From assembly GCA_019359435.1 (NCBI GenBank), contig JAHHHI010000059.1, forward strand, positions 120,036 to 184,035: a DNA stretch of 64,000 nt, in the 5' to 3' direction. This DNA comes from Kaiparowitsia implicata GSE-PSE-MK54-09C. GTDB taxonomy: Bacteria; Cyanobacteriota; Cyanobacteriia; Elainellales; Elainellaceae. The position numbers and the translations under genes were made by a program. The notes under the pieces are model-generated. The model did not search any database, was not told where the DNA came from, and worked only from the letters and a program-made list of their open reading frames with translations. Shown in pieces: positions 36,158 through 45,710 of this stretch (position 1 is its first letter; each line of letters starts with the position of its first letter).

Positions 36158-37903
36158 CTAGTCGTGGGCCAGCAGCAGCGTGCAGTGGAGGCAGGGGCGA
36201 TCGGGCTGGTGAGGAGAAAAAGCGAGGTCGAGGGTGCCCTGCATATGCTCAAGCAAGGTTTGAGTAGACAGCAGCGTTAGGCTATCAGACAGCGCAGCAG
36301 CAGGCTGAAATGCGCGGAGTTCGGCTTTGGTGACGGGGGCTGCGGGCTGAAGGGCCTGAACCGCATCCTGCCAGGCGGAGGCGGGGCGGTTATCGAGCAG
36401 CCACAGATCAAGGCTGCGCTGGTGGGGATTGACGTGGTGGATGAGCTGCACGGTGCCGTCGGGCATGGCGGCGATCGCCGCATCGACCAAATACAGCAGC
36501 GCCTGCCGCAACCCGTGGGGATCGCCCATCACATAGAGGTCGGGATCTGCCGGGGCCAGCTCTACCTGAATGCTGCGGTTTTGCGCTTGCAGGTAGGTGA
36601 GATGATGCACTTCGGTCAGCAGGGCAGACAGTTGCAGCGGCTGGATTTGCAGCTCTACGGTGCCCCAGTCTACTTTAGAGACATAAATTAATTCATCCAG
36701 CAGAGTCAGCAGTTTACGCGAGGACTGCTGCGCTTGCTGAATAAACTCCCGCTCTTCGTCGGGGCTGTCGCACAGGTCTGACAGAATCAACTGGTGCATT
36801 CCCATGATGCCGTTGAGGGGCGATCGCAGCTCGTGTGACGTGCGTGCCAGAAACCCAGCCTTGAATTTTGCGAGTTCCACCGCGCGGCGATAGGCCAGTT
36901 CCATCTCCGGTAGGGCTGGCTCAGATGGGGCTGGCTGGAGCTGGCTGACCAGCGTTGACGGGGGATCTAGCGGGGGATCTGGCTGAAGACTGGGCTGGGA
37001 TGCTGCGGTCATCACTTGCTGCCAGGCCAGCTTTGCAGCGCCTACCATGCCCGCTCGGTTGCCCAGGTCTGCGGTCAAAATTTGCAGCCCTTCTCGGGAT
37101 GACGGCAGCACCCGCGCTTCAATTTCTTGCCACATGCTAAGGGAGAATAGATCGCTGCTGGCGCTCAACCCGCCCCCCAGCACAATCGCTTCCGGGGTAA
37201 AGATATAGATCAAGTTCGCGAGCCCCGCGCCGAGGTCTCGCCCATAATTATGCCAAAAGGCGATCGCCCCCTGATCTCCAGCCCGAGCGCGATCGCTCAG
37301 GGTCGCAGGTTCTTCGCCTGTGATGCGGCGCACCGCCTGCGCTGACACATGCTGCTCCAGCGATCCACAGTTGCCGCTGTTGCAAGGCACCCCCGCTCGG
37401 TCAATAGAGATGAGCCCCAGCTCTGCCCCCGTGCCGTGGCGGCCTACAAACAGCGTGCCGTCCAAGATTACGGCACCGCCCACGCCCGTCCCCAGCGTCA
37501 ACAAAATCAAATCTTGAAAGCGCTGCCCTGCCCCGAGCCAGGCTTCCCCAAGGCCAGCACAATTGGCGTCATTGGCGAGCTTGGTAGGAATCTGTAGGCG
37601 GGCTTCGAGCCAGTCGGCTAGGGGCACATCTTGCCAACCCAGGTTGATGGCTACGCGGGCGATGCGTCCGTCGGCGTCCGTCGGGCCAGGGGTGCCGATG
37701 CCCAGGGCGATCGCCCGACCCTCGGGATCAAGCTGGGCGATCGCCGTCACCAGCGCCTCAACCACATCCGCAGGCTGCGGCGGCTGCGGTGTTGGCACCG
37801 TCAGGGCTTGGATACACTGTCCTGCGGCATCAAATCGCCCCAGCTTAATGGCTGTACCGCCCAGGTCAATCCCAATCACCTGAGGTGTTGCGGGCTCTTC
37901 CAT
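36158..37903 (-). CDS. ROK-family sugar kinase fused to a histidine-kinase-like module
   Basis: A single uninterrupted 581-codon frame. Residues 1-~300 are a ROK kinase: GIDLGGTAIKLGRFD, LANDANCAGLGEAWLGAG with the catalytic Asp, LTLGTGVGGAVILDG and PCNSGNCGSLEQH, a variant of the ROK zinc motif. Residues ~345-410 are a HisKA domain with the H-box TSHELRSPLNG (His357). The following ~170 residues occupy the ATPase position but lack a normal N-box Asn and the DxGxG box, so autophosphorylation is doubtful. A strong AGGAGGA ribosome-binding site lies about 10 bases before the ATG. It may be a sugar- or ATP-sensing scaffold; that is inference. Confidence 0.88.
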   Translation of the reverse strand: MEEPATPQVIGIDLGGTAIKLGRFDAAGQCIQALTVPTPQPPQPADVVEALVTAIAQLDPEGRAIALGIGTPGPTDADGRIARVAINLGWQDVPLADWLEARLQIPTKLANDANCAGLGEAWLGAGQRFQDLILLTLGTGVGGAVILDGTLFVGRHGTGAELGLISIDRAGVPCNSGNCGSLEQHVSAQAVRRITGEEPATLSDRARAGDQGAIAFWHNYGRDLGAGLANLIYIFTPEAIVLGGGLSASSDLFSLSMWQEIEARVLPSSREGLQILTADLGNRAGMVGAAKLAWQQVMTAASQPSLQPDPPLDPPSTLVSQLQPAPSEPALPEMELAYRRAVELAKFKAGFLARTSHELRSPLNGIMGMHQLILSDLCDSPDEEREFIQQAQQSSRKLLTLLDELIYVSKVDWGTVELQIQPLQLSALLTEVHHLTYLQAQNRSIQVELAPADPDLYVMGDPHGLRQALLYLVDAAIAAMPDGTVQLIHHVNPHQRSLDLWLLDNRPASAWQDAVQALQPAAPVTKAELRAFQPAAALSDSLTLLSTQTLLEHMQGTLDLAFSPHQPDRPCLHCTLLLAHD

Positions 37904-38027
37904 GCCTGGTTAGTCCTCCTGTATGGCGGGTGTGTGGCGCTAATCTGCGTCCGTTAAATCGGTTTGATCGGTTGAATCGGCCTCTAGTTGAGATGCAAAC
38001 CGTCCTGACGGCCCTATTGCGGTCGAT

Positions 38028-38072
38028 GCCACCGCTTAAACCGCAGCGCGAATCAGCGGCTTGAGCGGTGGC
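38028..38072. repeat. Long imperfect hairpin between the ABC permease and ROK fusion genes
   Basis: GCCACCGCTTAAACCGC pairs with GCGGCTTGAGCGGTGGC over 17 bp with one mismatch and one wobble, leaving an 11-nt loop. No T-tract follows on either strand, so it is a weak candidate for termination of the upstream minus-strand permease gene. Confidence 0.7.
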
Positions 38073-38100
38073 GCAGCAGGCATGGCCGATCCCAATTCTC

Positions 38101-38994
38101 TCACTGATCCCAATTTTCGCGGCGCAGCAGCGGGTTAATCACTTCGTTGAGCCCCTCTCCCAGCAGCGACAGCCCTACCACCAGCAGGGTTAACGCGAGC
38201 CCCGGAAATAGCGCCGTCCACCAGATTCCCGTTGGCAGTGCATCCAAGGCCTGGCGCAAATCTAGCCCCCATTCTGGGGTTTGATCCGGCAATCCTAACC
38301 CCAAAAAGCCCAGGCTCCCCAGCACCAGCGCTGCATCCGCCGCATTGAGCGTAAACAGCACCGGCACACTCTGGATCACATTGGCAAATAAATAGCGTGA
38401 CAGCACGCGCCACGTTGAGGCCCCTGTTGCCCGCGCGGCTTCAATAAACAGCTCTGTCTTGACGCTGACTGTATGGTTGCGCACAACACGATAATACTGC
38501 GGCACATAGGCGATGCTAAGGGCGATCGCCGCATTCAGCACCCCGCGTCCCACAATAAACGCCAGCGTCACTGACAGCAGCAGCCCCGGCAGAGTGTAGA
38601 CCGCATCCATCAAAAACAACAAAATCCGGTCGAGGCGTCCGCCTAGGTAGCCGCTCACCATCCCCAAGGGCACGCCTACCAGCACGCTCATAATCGTCGC
38701 CAAAACCACCACCCGCAGCGCTGCCCGTGCCCCAAAAACCGTCCGCGAAAAGACGTCATAGCCTTGGCGGCTGGTGCCAAACCAATGCGTCGCAGACGGT
38801 GGATCATGCAACGGATTGGTGAGCGACACCATGGGGTCTTGCAGCCAGCCCCATGATTGCAGCAGCGGTGCCGCCAGCGCCAGCACCACAAATAGGGCTG
38901 TAATGGCAAACCCTGCCGCCATCATTCGCACAGACAAACTGCGACCCGGCGTGGGGTGAAGCAGCCGTAAAAATCGAAGCCGATTAGAGGTCAT
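38101..38994 (-). CDS. ABC transporter permease, DppC/OppC type
   Basis: A 297-residue inner-membrane protein from the ATG at 38994 (the frame is open to 39072). About six hydrophobic segments are present. HWFGTSRQGYDVFSRTVFGAR is the conserved N-terminal motif of dipeptide/nickel permease C subunits, and the EAARATGASTWRVLSRYLFAN loop is the EAA motif that contacts the ATPase. No DppB, DppD/F or binding-protein gene is beside it, so it is an orphan subunit; the partners must be elsewhere. Confidence 0.93.
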   Translation of the reverse strand: MTSNRLRFLRLLHPTPGRSLSVRMMAAGFAITALFVVLALAAPLLQSWGWLQDPMVSLTNPLHDPPSATHWFGTSRQGYDVFSRTVFGARAALRVVVLATIMSVLVGVPLGMVSGYLGGRLDRILLFLMDAVYTLPGLLLSVTLAFIVGRGVLNAAIALSIAYVPQYYRVVRNHTVSVKTELFIEAARATGASTWRVLSRYLFANVIQSVPVLFTLNAADAALVLGSLGFLGLGLPDQTPEWGLDLRQALDALPTGIWWTALFPGLALTLLVVGLSLLGEGLNEVINPLLRRENWDQ

Positions 38995-39417
38995 TTCAAT
39001 ACATAGCGCTTGGCGCGCGGGGTGATGGATGGAGTGTGGTGCGACCCTTGTAGCATAAGGGTCGCACCACACCGATGGGCCTACCTAACTGGACTATTGC
39101 CCGACCTCGGGTCAACATGAGTTCGGTGGCGTGGGTTCAGGCCCGCGCTGACGCCGGGTCAAGGTTGGGGATGTGTCTCTCTGGGGTGGCATAGCCGAAT
39201 GCTCCAATCGTTCTAGCCTTATGGAATGGCTGGATGCGGCGCATCCTCGGTAGATCGAGGTCACAGGTCAGTGTACGGCATCCTGGAATCAATTCGGCTG
39301 AAGTCTTGGTGACTCTAAGATTTTGGCGACTCTAATCTTTTAGCAATTTTGTGCAATCTTGGCGAGTTGGGTGCAGGCTGGCGTGTTGTGCGGGCCTCAA
39401 CCGGTTGGGCGATCGCC
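38995..39417. other. Intergenic region with a short direct repeat
   Basis: About 420 bp, no gene supported. A direct repeat, GG(T/C)GACTCTAA, occurs at about 39308 and 39326 in a T-rich context. GATGCGGCGCATC near 39233 is a small palindrome. Confidence 0.4.
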
Positions 39418-40062
39418 CTAGGATGCTGCCGTTGAGCAAATTCGATAGGCGCAGCGGCGATCGCCCTGAAGAATATGTTCCACCCGTTCCACCGTTACCG
39501 TGTTGCCCAGCACCGTGCGAAACACGGCCAGCTCAGCACTGCAGAGCCCCTGACAGGTTTGGGCTGCGGTGCAAATGGGGCAGTGGTTTTCGACCAACAG
39601 CATCGCCTGGGGTGATTCTGTAATCACCTCGGCCATATAGCCCTCTTGACTGCGGATTTGGGCGATCGCCCAAATCCGCGCTCGCCAATCCTCAATCGGT
39701 TCTAGCTGCGTTTGATACGATTGCACTTGGCGCTGCTGACGCTCCGCCACAATCTGATCTAGCCCCTCACTGCCAAACACCGCCTCTACCCCACGCAGCA
39801 ACTCTAGCGTAAGGTCGGCATGGCTATCGGGAAAGCGCTGCATAGACGACGACGTGAGGTGCCACCGCTTTGCCGGACGCCCCATCCGCTGGTGTTCATC
39901 TTCAAAGCGCACCCAGCCATCGGCCTTGAGCCGCTGCAAATGCTGCCGGATTGCCATTGGCGATACGCCCAGCGCCTCTGCCAAGGCTGTCGCCGTCTGC
40001 GGCCCCTGCCGCTTCAGCAAATTTAAAATGTCGTCTTTGGGAGTGTGTTTGCGATCGCCCAT
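39418..40062 (-). CDS. sufR: SufR, iron-sulfur-sensing repressor of suf genes
   Basis: A 214-residue DeoR/ArsR-like winged-helix regulator. The N-terminal HTH (TATALAEALGVSPMAIRQHLQRL) is followed by the dimer region and C-terminal cysteines in ENHCPICTAAQTCQGLC and GDRRCAYRI that bind a 4Fe-4S cluster. In cyanobacteria SufR represses the divergent sufBCDS operon. Here no suf gene is adjacent: upstream lie a MITE (40255-40385) and azlC. No clear CAAC-N6-GTTG operator was found in the 440-bp upstream region. Confidence 0.9.
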   Translation of the reverse strand: MGDRKHTPKDDILNLLKRQGPQTATALAEALGVSPMAIRQHLQRLKADGWVRFEDEHQRMGRPAKRWHLTSSSMQRFPDSHADLTLELLRGVEAVFGSEGLDQIVAERQQRQVQSYQTQLEPIEDWRARIWAIAQIRSQEGYMAEVITESPQAMLLVENHCPICTAAQTCQGLCSAELAVFRTVLGNTVTVERVEHILQGDRRCAYRICSTAAS

Positions 40063-40505
40063 GGGGGAAAGTCAGCAAGTAAATGTGCAGGCAGTATGAT
40101 GCCTCAGTCTAACAATCTCCCTTGAGCTGGCAAGCCCAAGCTGAACAATGCAGCCCCCGCATTAGCGACAGCCCTACCTCTCAGAGACATCTGTCAGAGT
40201 TGATTGGAGCGCACTAATGAGGATGTTTGAAAAGGTAAGCATTCGATTCGACCCCTAGGGCGTGTCCTCAATTCCAACCAAACGCCTGATGCTATGAGCG
40301 TTGCCACGCCCGACCCAAAAACCAGGCTAGGGGCTGCGACTGTTGGTTTCTGGGATATCAGAGGCTAATTGATCACAGCCCCTAGGAGAGGGTACCGAGC
40401 CGAGAGGCCGGAACCAGTGGCATTTGTTGCGCAATGCGCCGTGAGCGAATGCGCCGTGAGCGAATCGGTCTCAAGTTTGACGTGCAGGATTCAGTAAGGG
40501 CGGGC
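40063..40505. other. sufR upstream region containing a MITE
   Basis: About 440 bp between azlC and sufR, both on the minus strand. The complete family-1 element occupies 40255-40385, leaving roughly 190 bp on the sufR side for its promoter and about 120 bp on the azlC side. No azlD or suf gene fragment is visible. Confidence 0.6.
40255..40385 (-). repeat. MITE-like element, family 1, complete copy C
   Basis: A 131-bp element with CTAG at both ends and terminal inverted repeats CTAGGGCGTGTCCTCAATT and CTAGGGGCTGTGATCAATT (second read on the minus strand). Its minus-strand reading matches copy A over about 87 bp. It lacks coding capacity. The TIR and CTAG target resemble IS5-group elements; that comparison is from memory. 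Confidence 0.88.
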
Positions 40506-41171
40506 CTACGTGCTGGATTTAGTGGGTAGCCAGGCGGTGGCGGCGATCGCCACGCCGATGATTGCCATGAGAATGCCGGTTGAGCCCAATGGCCGCAGCA
40601 GCAGCACTAGGGTAAGGGCGATCGCCACAATCGCCGCCATATCCCGACCTCGCTGGAGTCGAGCTGTCTCCACACACAGGCACAGAAATAGGGCAGGCAG
40701 GGCAAAGGCGAGCCAGCGCTCGGGCAGCAGCATGCCCACCTGACATCCCAGAGCGGTGCCGACAATCCATGCGCTCCAGCAGGCTCCATGCATCCCCAAG
40801 TAATAGGCAAAGGGCTGCGGGGTCTCGGTCATCTCTAGGGCAAAGGTTTCGTCAACCAGCCCAGCGGCGAGCACCCACTGCTGCCAGGTCGAGAAACGAC
40901 CATAGATCGCTTGAGCGGAGAGGCTCATGGCAACATGCCGCAGGTTAATAATCAGCACCGTGATTAAGATGCTGAGCCACGGTAACTGCTGCCGCGCTGC
41001 TTCGACTAGGGCAAACTGCGACGCCCCAGCATAGAGCCACGCTGACATAAACACCGTCGCCCACGGCGATAGCTGAACTTGAACGGCGATCGCCCCCAAA
41101 CTCATCGCAATCGGCAAAAAGCCCAGCACGACGCCCACTGCGCGCCCGGCTCCTCGGCAAAAATCCCCCAT
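40506..41171 (-). CDS. AzlC-family branched-chain amino acid exporter subunit (orphan)
   Basis: A 221-residue membrane protein with about seven hydrophobic segments. The AzlC signatures are GFLPIAMSLGAIAVQ, WLYAGASQFALVEA, IINLRHVAMSLS and GLVDETFAL. AzlC normally pairs with the ~100-residue AzlD to export branched-chain or other amino acids. No azlD follows: downstream is a MITE and then sufR. The start ATG at 41171 gives the usual family N-terminus. Confidence 0.92.
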   Translation of the reverse strand: MGDFCRGAGRAVGVVLGFLPIAMSLGAIAVQVQLSPWATVFMSAWLYAGASQFALVEAARQQLPWLSILITVLIINLRHVAMSLSAQAIYGRFSTWQQWVLAAGLVDETFALEMTETPQPFAYYLGMHGACWSAWIVGTALGCQVGMLLPERWLAFALPALFLCLCVETARLQRGRDMAAIVAIALTLVLLLRPLGSTGILMAIIGVAIAATAWLPTKSST

Positions 41172-41355
41172 GGCTCTGTCGTCCCTTTGGCTGTGGTGAC
41201 TAGCGTTCAGGCTGTCAAGTTAGTTTAGGAACACGGCCAACAATCCATCTTGAACAAGATTGCGCTATTCGACCCCTATGGTCTAATAAGGATGGTAACC
41301 GGGTGGATAGTATCCTCATCTGACATTCCTCATCTGAAATTGGAAGGCGGACAGC

Positions 41356-42228
41356 ATGGGCTTTAGCGACTTGTTTTTGGTCTTTTTGGTATTTTCTGTA
41401 GTGCAGCCCGCCATCTCTAAGTTCGTGACGCAAAATCGTCGGTTGGGCTCTATTCGCAGCTTTGAGCAAAAGCGCGGCAGTCGGGTGATCTTGCTGATCC
41501 ACCGTCAAGAATCGGTCAGCTTTCTAGGCATTCCCCTCGCCAAGTTCATCAATATTGAAGACTCAGAGCAGGTGCTGCGCGCCATCCGCCTGACGCCGCC
41601 AGACGTGCCCATCGACTTGATTTTGCATACGCCGGGTGGGCTGGTGCTAGCCACAGAGCAAATCGCTCGGGCGCTGGTGCGGCATCGCGCCAAGGTGACG
41701 GTATTTGTTGCGCATTACGCCATGAGCGGTGGCACGATGCTGGCAATGGCTGCGGATGAAATTGTAATGGATGAAAACGCGGTGCTAGGGCCGGTCGATC
41801 CTCAATTGGGCAATATGGCTGCCGCCAGCATTCTCTCAGTCCTAGAGAAGAAGCCCATTGCTGAAATCGACGACCAAACGGTGGTGATGGCAGATCTGGC
41901 GCAGAAGGCTCAGCGGCAAGTGCAGCGCTTTGTGCGCACGCTGCTTGAAGATGACAACCCCAAGCAAAAGGTGCTGCCAGAAAACATCGACAAAATTCTT
42001 GACGCGCTGACGACGGGTCGAGTCACCCACGACTATCCGGTTACGGTGGAAGAAGCCACTGAACTCGGCTTGCCCGTGGTGGCAGGGTTGCCGCTCGAAA
42101 TCTATTCCCTAATGGAGCTTTATCCTCAGCCCGCTACGGGGCGTCCGTCGGTGCAATACATTCCCATGCCGTATGATCGGCGACCCTCGTTGCCGAGTTC
42201 GCAGGGCGATCGCTCAGCGCAGCGATAG
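41356..42228 (+). CDS. Membrane-anchored SDH-family Clp-fold serine protease
   Basis: A 290-residue protein with an N-terminal helix (LFLVFLVFSVVQPAISKF) followed by a Clp/SppA-like crotonase-fold domain. Key motifs are PIDLILHTPGGLVLATEQIA and the nucleophile Ser in HYAMSGGTMLAMAADEI, then ENAVLGPVDPQLG. A GGAAGG ribosome-binding site precedes the ATG. The family (serine dehydrogenase-type proteinase) is widespread and membrane-linked; substrates are unknown. Its 3' end overlaps the convergent AraC gene by 15 bp. Confidence 0.88.
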   Translation: MGFSDLFLVFLVFSVVQPAISKFVTQNRRLGSIRSFEQKRGSRVILLIHRQESVSFLGIPLAKFINIEDSEQVLRAIRLTPPDVPIDLILHTPGGLVLATEQIARALVRHRAKVTVFVAHYAMSGGTMLAMAADEIVMDENAVLGPVDPQLGNMAAASILSVLEKKPIAEIDDQTVVMADLAQKAQRQVQRFVRTLLEDDNPKQKVLPENIDKILDALTTGRVTHDYPVTVEEATELGLPVVAGLPLEIYSLMELYPQPATGRPSVQYIPMPYDRRPSLPSSQGDRSAQR

Positions 42229-43059
42229 CGCACCGTGTTGATAGCATCCAGGGGTAACGCCCACGGCCCGCTTAAACTGACGCGTGAAGTGGCTCTGATC
42301 GGCAAACCCAGTGTGATGGGCTACATCGGCGATCGCCCATCCATTTAGCAGCAAGGCTTTGGCGCGAGTGAGCCGCAGACCCCTGACATATTCATGGGGC
42401 GATGCCCCCACCTGGCGCTGAAACTGGCGCAGCAGGTAGTAGGGGCTGAGGTGGGCGATCGCCGCTAAGGTCTTTAAAGAGGGGTTGTCGGCCATATGCT
42501 CATGCAGATAGTCCCGCACGCGCTGAATGGCCGCAGTTTCGGGTTTGAGCAAGGGGGCTGGCGCATGGGCTGCCGCGTGGCGTCGAACCAGTTGGGCTAA
42601 GGTCCAGACTAGGCGTGAGTCTTGTTCTAACCGCGAGGGAGGGCGCTCTAAGGCTAGGTGCAGCGATAGGAGCGATCGCCAGAGCGCATCGTCCTGAATG
42701 ACCGCGTCGGTAAACCAAGGCTCAGCCGTGGGTTTCCTCCCGACCTCGGCAGCGGCCTGCTGCAACAAGTCTCTGCTGGGATACAGCATCCGATAGGTCC
42801 ACCCTGCACGGGTGGCCGCTGAGCCAGTATGGGCTTCGCCAGGGTTGATCACCACCACATGCCCCGCAGGCGCGATCTGCTGTGCTCCTCGGTAGCTAAA
42901 GGCTTCGGCTCCCTGCAAAATCACACCCACGGCAAATGTATCGTGGGCATGACGGCTAAACGTATGGGTGACGTAATGGGCATGCAGCAACTCTAAGTTG
43001 GCATAGCGCTGCTCATGCCAAAATTTGACCCGTTCTGGGGCGATCGCATCCTCAGTCAT
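42214..43059 (-). CDS. AraC-family transcriptional regulator
   Basis: A 281-residue regulator. The N-terminal cupin-like domain has FSRHAHDTFAVGVILQGAE and VVINPGEAHTG, typical of ligand-binding AraC domains. The C-terminal double HTH has PSLKTLAAIAHLSPYYLLR and the signature ADVAHHTGFADQSHFTRQF. Proteins of this type often regulate neighbouring amino-acid exporters; azlC lies about 1 kb away beyond the protease gene, so regulation of azlC is possible but not shown. It overlaps the protease gene tail to tail by 15 bp. Confidence 0.92.
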   Translation of the reverse strand: MTEDAIAPERVKFWHEQRYANLELLHAHYVTHTFSRHAHDTFAVGVILQGAEAFSYRGAQQIAPAGHVVVINPGEAHTGSAATRAGWTYRMLYPSRDLLQQAAAEVGRKPTAEPWFTDAVIQDDALWRSLLSLHLALERPPSRLEQDSRLVWTLAQLVRRHAAAHAPAPLLKPETAAIQRVRDYLHEHMADNPSLKTLAAIAHLSPYYLLRQFQRQVGASPHEYVRGLRLTRAKALLLNGWAIADVAHHTGFADQSHFTRQFKRAVGVTPGCYQHGALSLR

Positions 43060-43131
43060 CTTGACTCACCGGGTTAATGTGCGGCTTTTGAGCTTAGGGT
43101 AGCGTGAGTCTTCAATGCGGGGGGCAGGACG

Positions 43132-43166
43132 GTGCAACGTGCAACGTGCAAAATGCAAAGTGCAAA
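43132..43166 (+). repeat. Tandem heptamer repeats (5 units)
   Basis: Five successive 7-bp units of the type GTGCAAC, GTGCAAC, GTGCAAA, ATGCAAA, GTGCAAA. They resemble the short tandemly repeated heptamers well known in cyanobacteria. Confidence 0.85.
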
Positions 43167-43213
43167 GAACCAAAAGAACAGCTCTGGGAATCTTACCCGC
43201 GAAAGCAGCGCAA

Positions 43214-43250
43214 TAAAAAGCAGCCCACGCTCAGCGTGGGCTGCTTTTTA
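43214..43250 (-). terminator. Strong bidirectional terminator after the SH3 protein gene
   Basis: A 17-bp perfect stem (TAAAAAGCAGCCCACGC and its complement) with loop TCA has A-runs on one side and T-runs on the other. It lies 32 bp after the stop codon of the minus-strand SH3 gene. Confidence 0.92.
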
Positions 43251-43281
43251 TTGGTCAGGCTTGATGAAGCCGTGACTCGAT

Positions 43282-43923
43282 CTACCGAATGCCGATGGTC
43301 AAGCTATATTCTGCGCTGGCATTGTCGCGTTCCTCTGGCACAATCTGCACCCGCACGCGATAGTCGCCAGAGCTAGGCAGCGCACCTGACCAGTTTCCAC
43401 CGCCAGTATACAGAGTGCTGCCATTTGGCGCAGACACCACGACCTGAAGAAAAGAACTCGTTCCAATCACTTGGGTAAACATGGTTTGCCCAGCCCTAGC
43501 GTTCAGCAGGTAATCGCGCACTTGGTAGCCCTGCACCTGCCCGCCCACATTGGCCGATGCCGCACCCGGTGCAAAGGAAATGCGCTGAGGTGCAAACGAA
43601 TCGGAGGGAGGCGCTGAGGCTCCGTCTACCCGAATCAGGTCGCCTCGCACCCAGCCGCGCGCACCGGAGTTGGGGAACCGCACGGAGTACCAGGTATAGC
43701 CGTCGGGCGCGTTGGTAGACGCCAAGATTTCGACGCGATCGCCCCCGATGCCATAGTGCCGAATGCGGGCACTCGTCGAGGGCGTTTCACGCACATTAAC
43801 GCGGCTGCCAGGGCTAGCCGCCAAGGTGCCCATATCCGCTAGGGCGGGTAGGGCGATCGCCAGAGAGATCATCGGGGCGATCGCCGCCGCCATCACGCCA
43901 GACCGTAACAAATCAAGCTTCAT
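43282..43923 (-). CDS. Secreted SH3b-domain protein with C-terminal PPC-like domain
   Basis: A 213-residue protein from the ATG at 43923 (the frame is open to 44031). Residues 1-30 form a signal peptide (GVMAAAIAPMISLAIALPALA). Next is an SH3b domain (ASPGSRVNVRETPSTSARI, GWVRGDLIRVDG), then a beta domain with GGGNWSGALPSSGDYRVRV, like bacterial pre-peptidase C-terminal domains. SH3b domains often bind peptidoglycan or cell-surface peptides. Likely periplasmic or extracellular. Confidence 0.85.
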   Translation of the reverse strand: MKLDLLRSGVMAAAIAPMISLAIALPALADMGTLAASPGSRVNVRETPSTSARIRHYGIGGDRVEILASTNAPDGYTWYSVRFPNSGARGWVRGDLIRVDGASAPPSDSFAPQRISFAPGAASANVGGQVQGYQVRDYLLNARAGQTMFTQVIGTSSFLQVVVSAPNGSTLYTGGGNWSGALPSSGDYRVRVQIVPEERDNASAEYSLTIGIR

Positions 43924-45593
<1,670 letters not shown>

Positions 45594-45602
45594 GGGTCAA
45601 GG

Positions 45603-45654
45603 CTTAGGGGTTAGCGGATGGGTGATGTGTACTCTTTAACCGCCAACCCCTAAG
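45603..45654 (+). repeat. Hairpin between sqdB and sqdX
   Basis: CTTAGGGGTTAGCGG and CCGCCAACCCCTAAG form a 15-bp stem with one mismatch and a 22-nt loop, about 10 bp after the sqdB stop. No T-run follows, so it may modulate mRNA ends or translation rather than terminate. Confidence 0.7.
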
Positions 45655-45710
45655 GACTCCTCCTCAATTCCCAGCGTCTAACCCTCAATCCCCAATCCCC
45701 AACTCACGGT

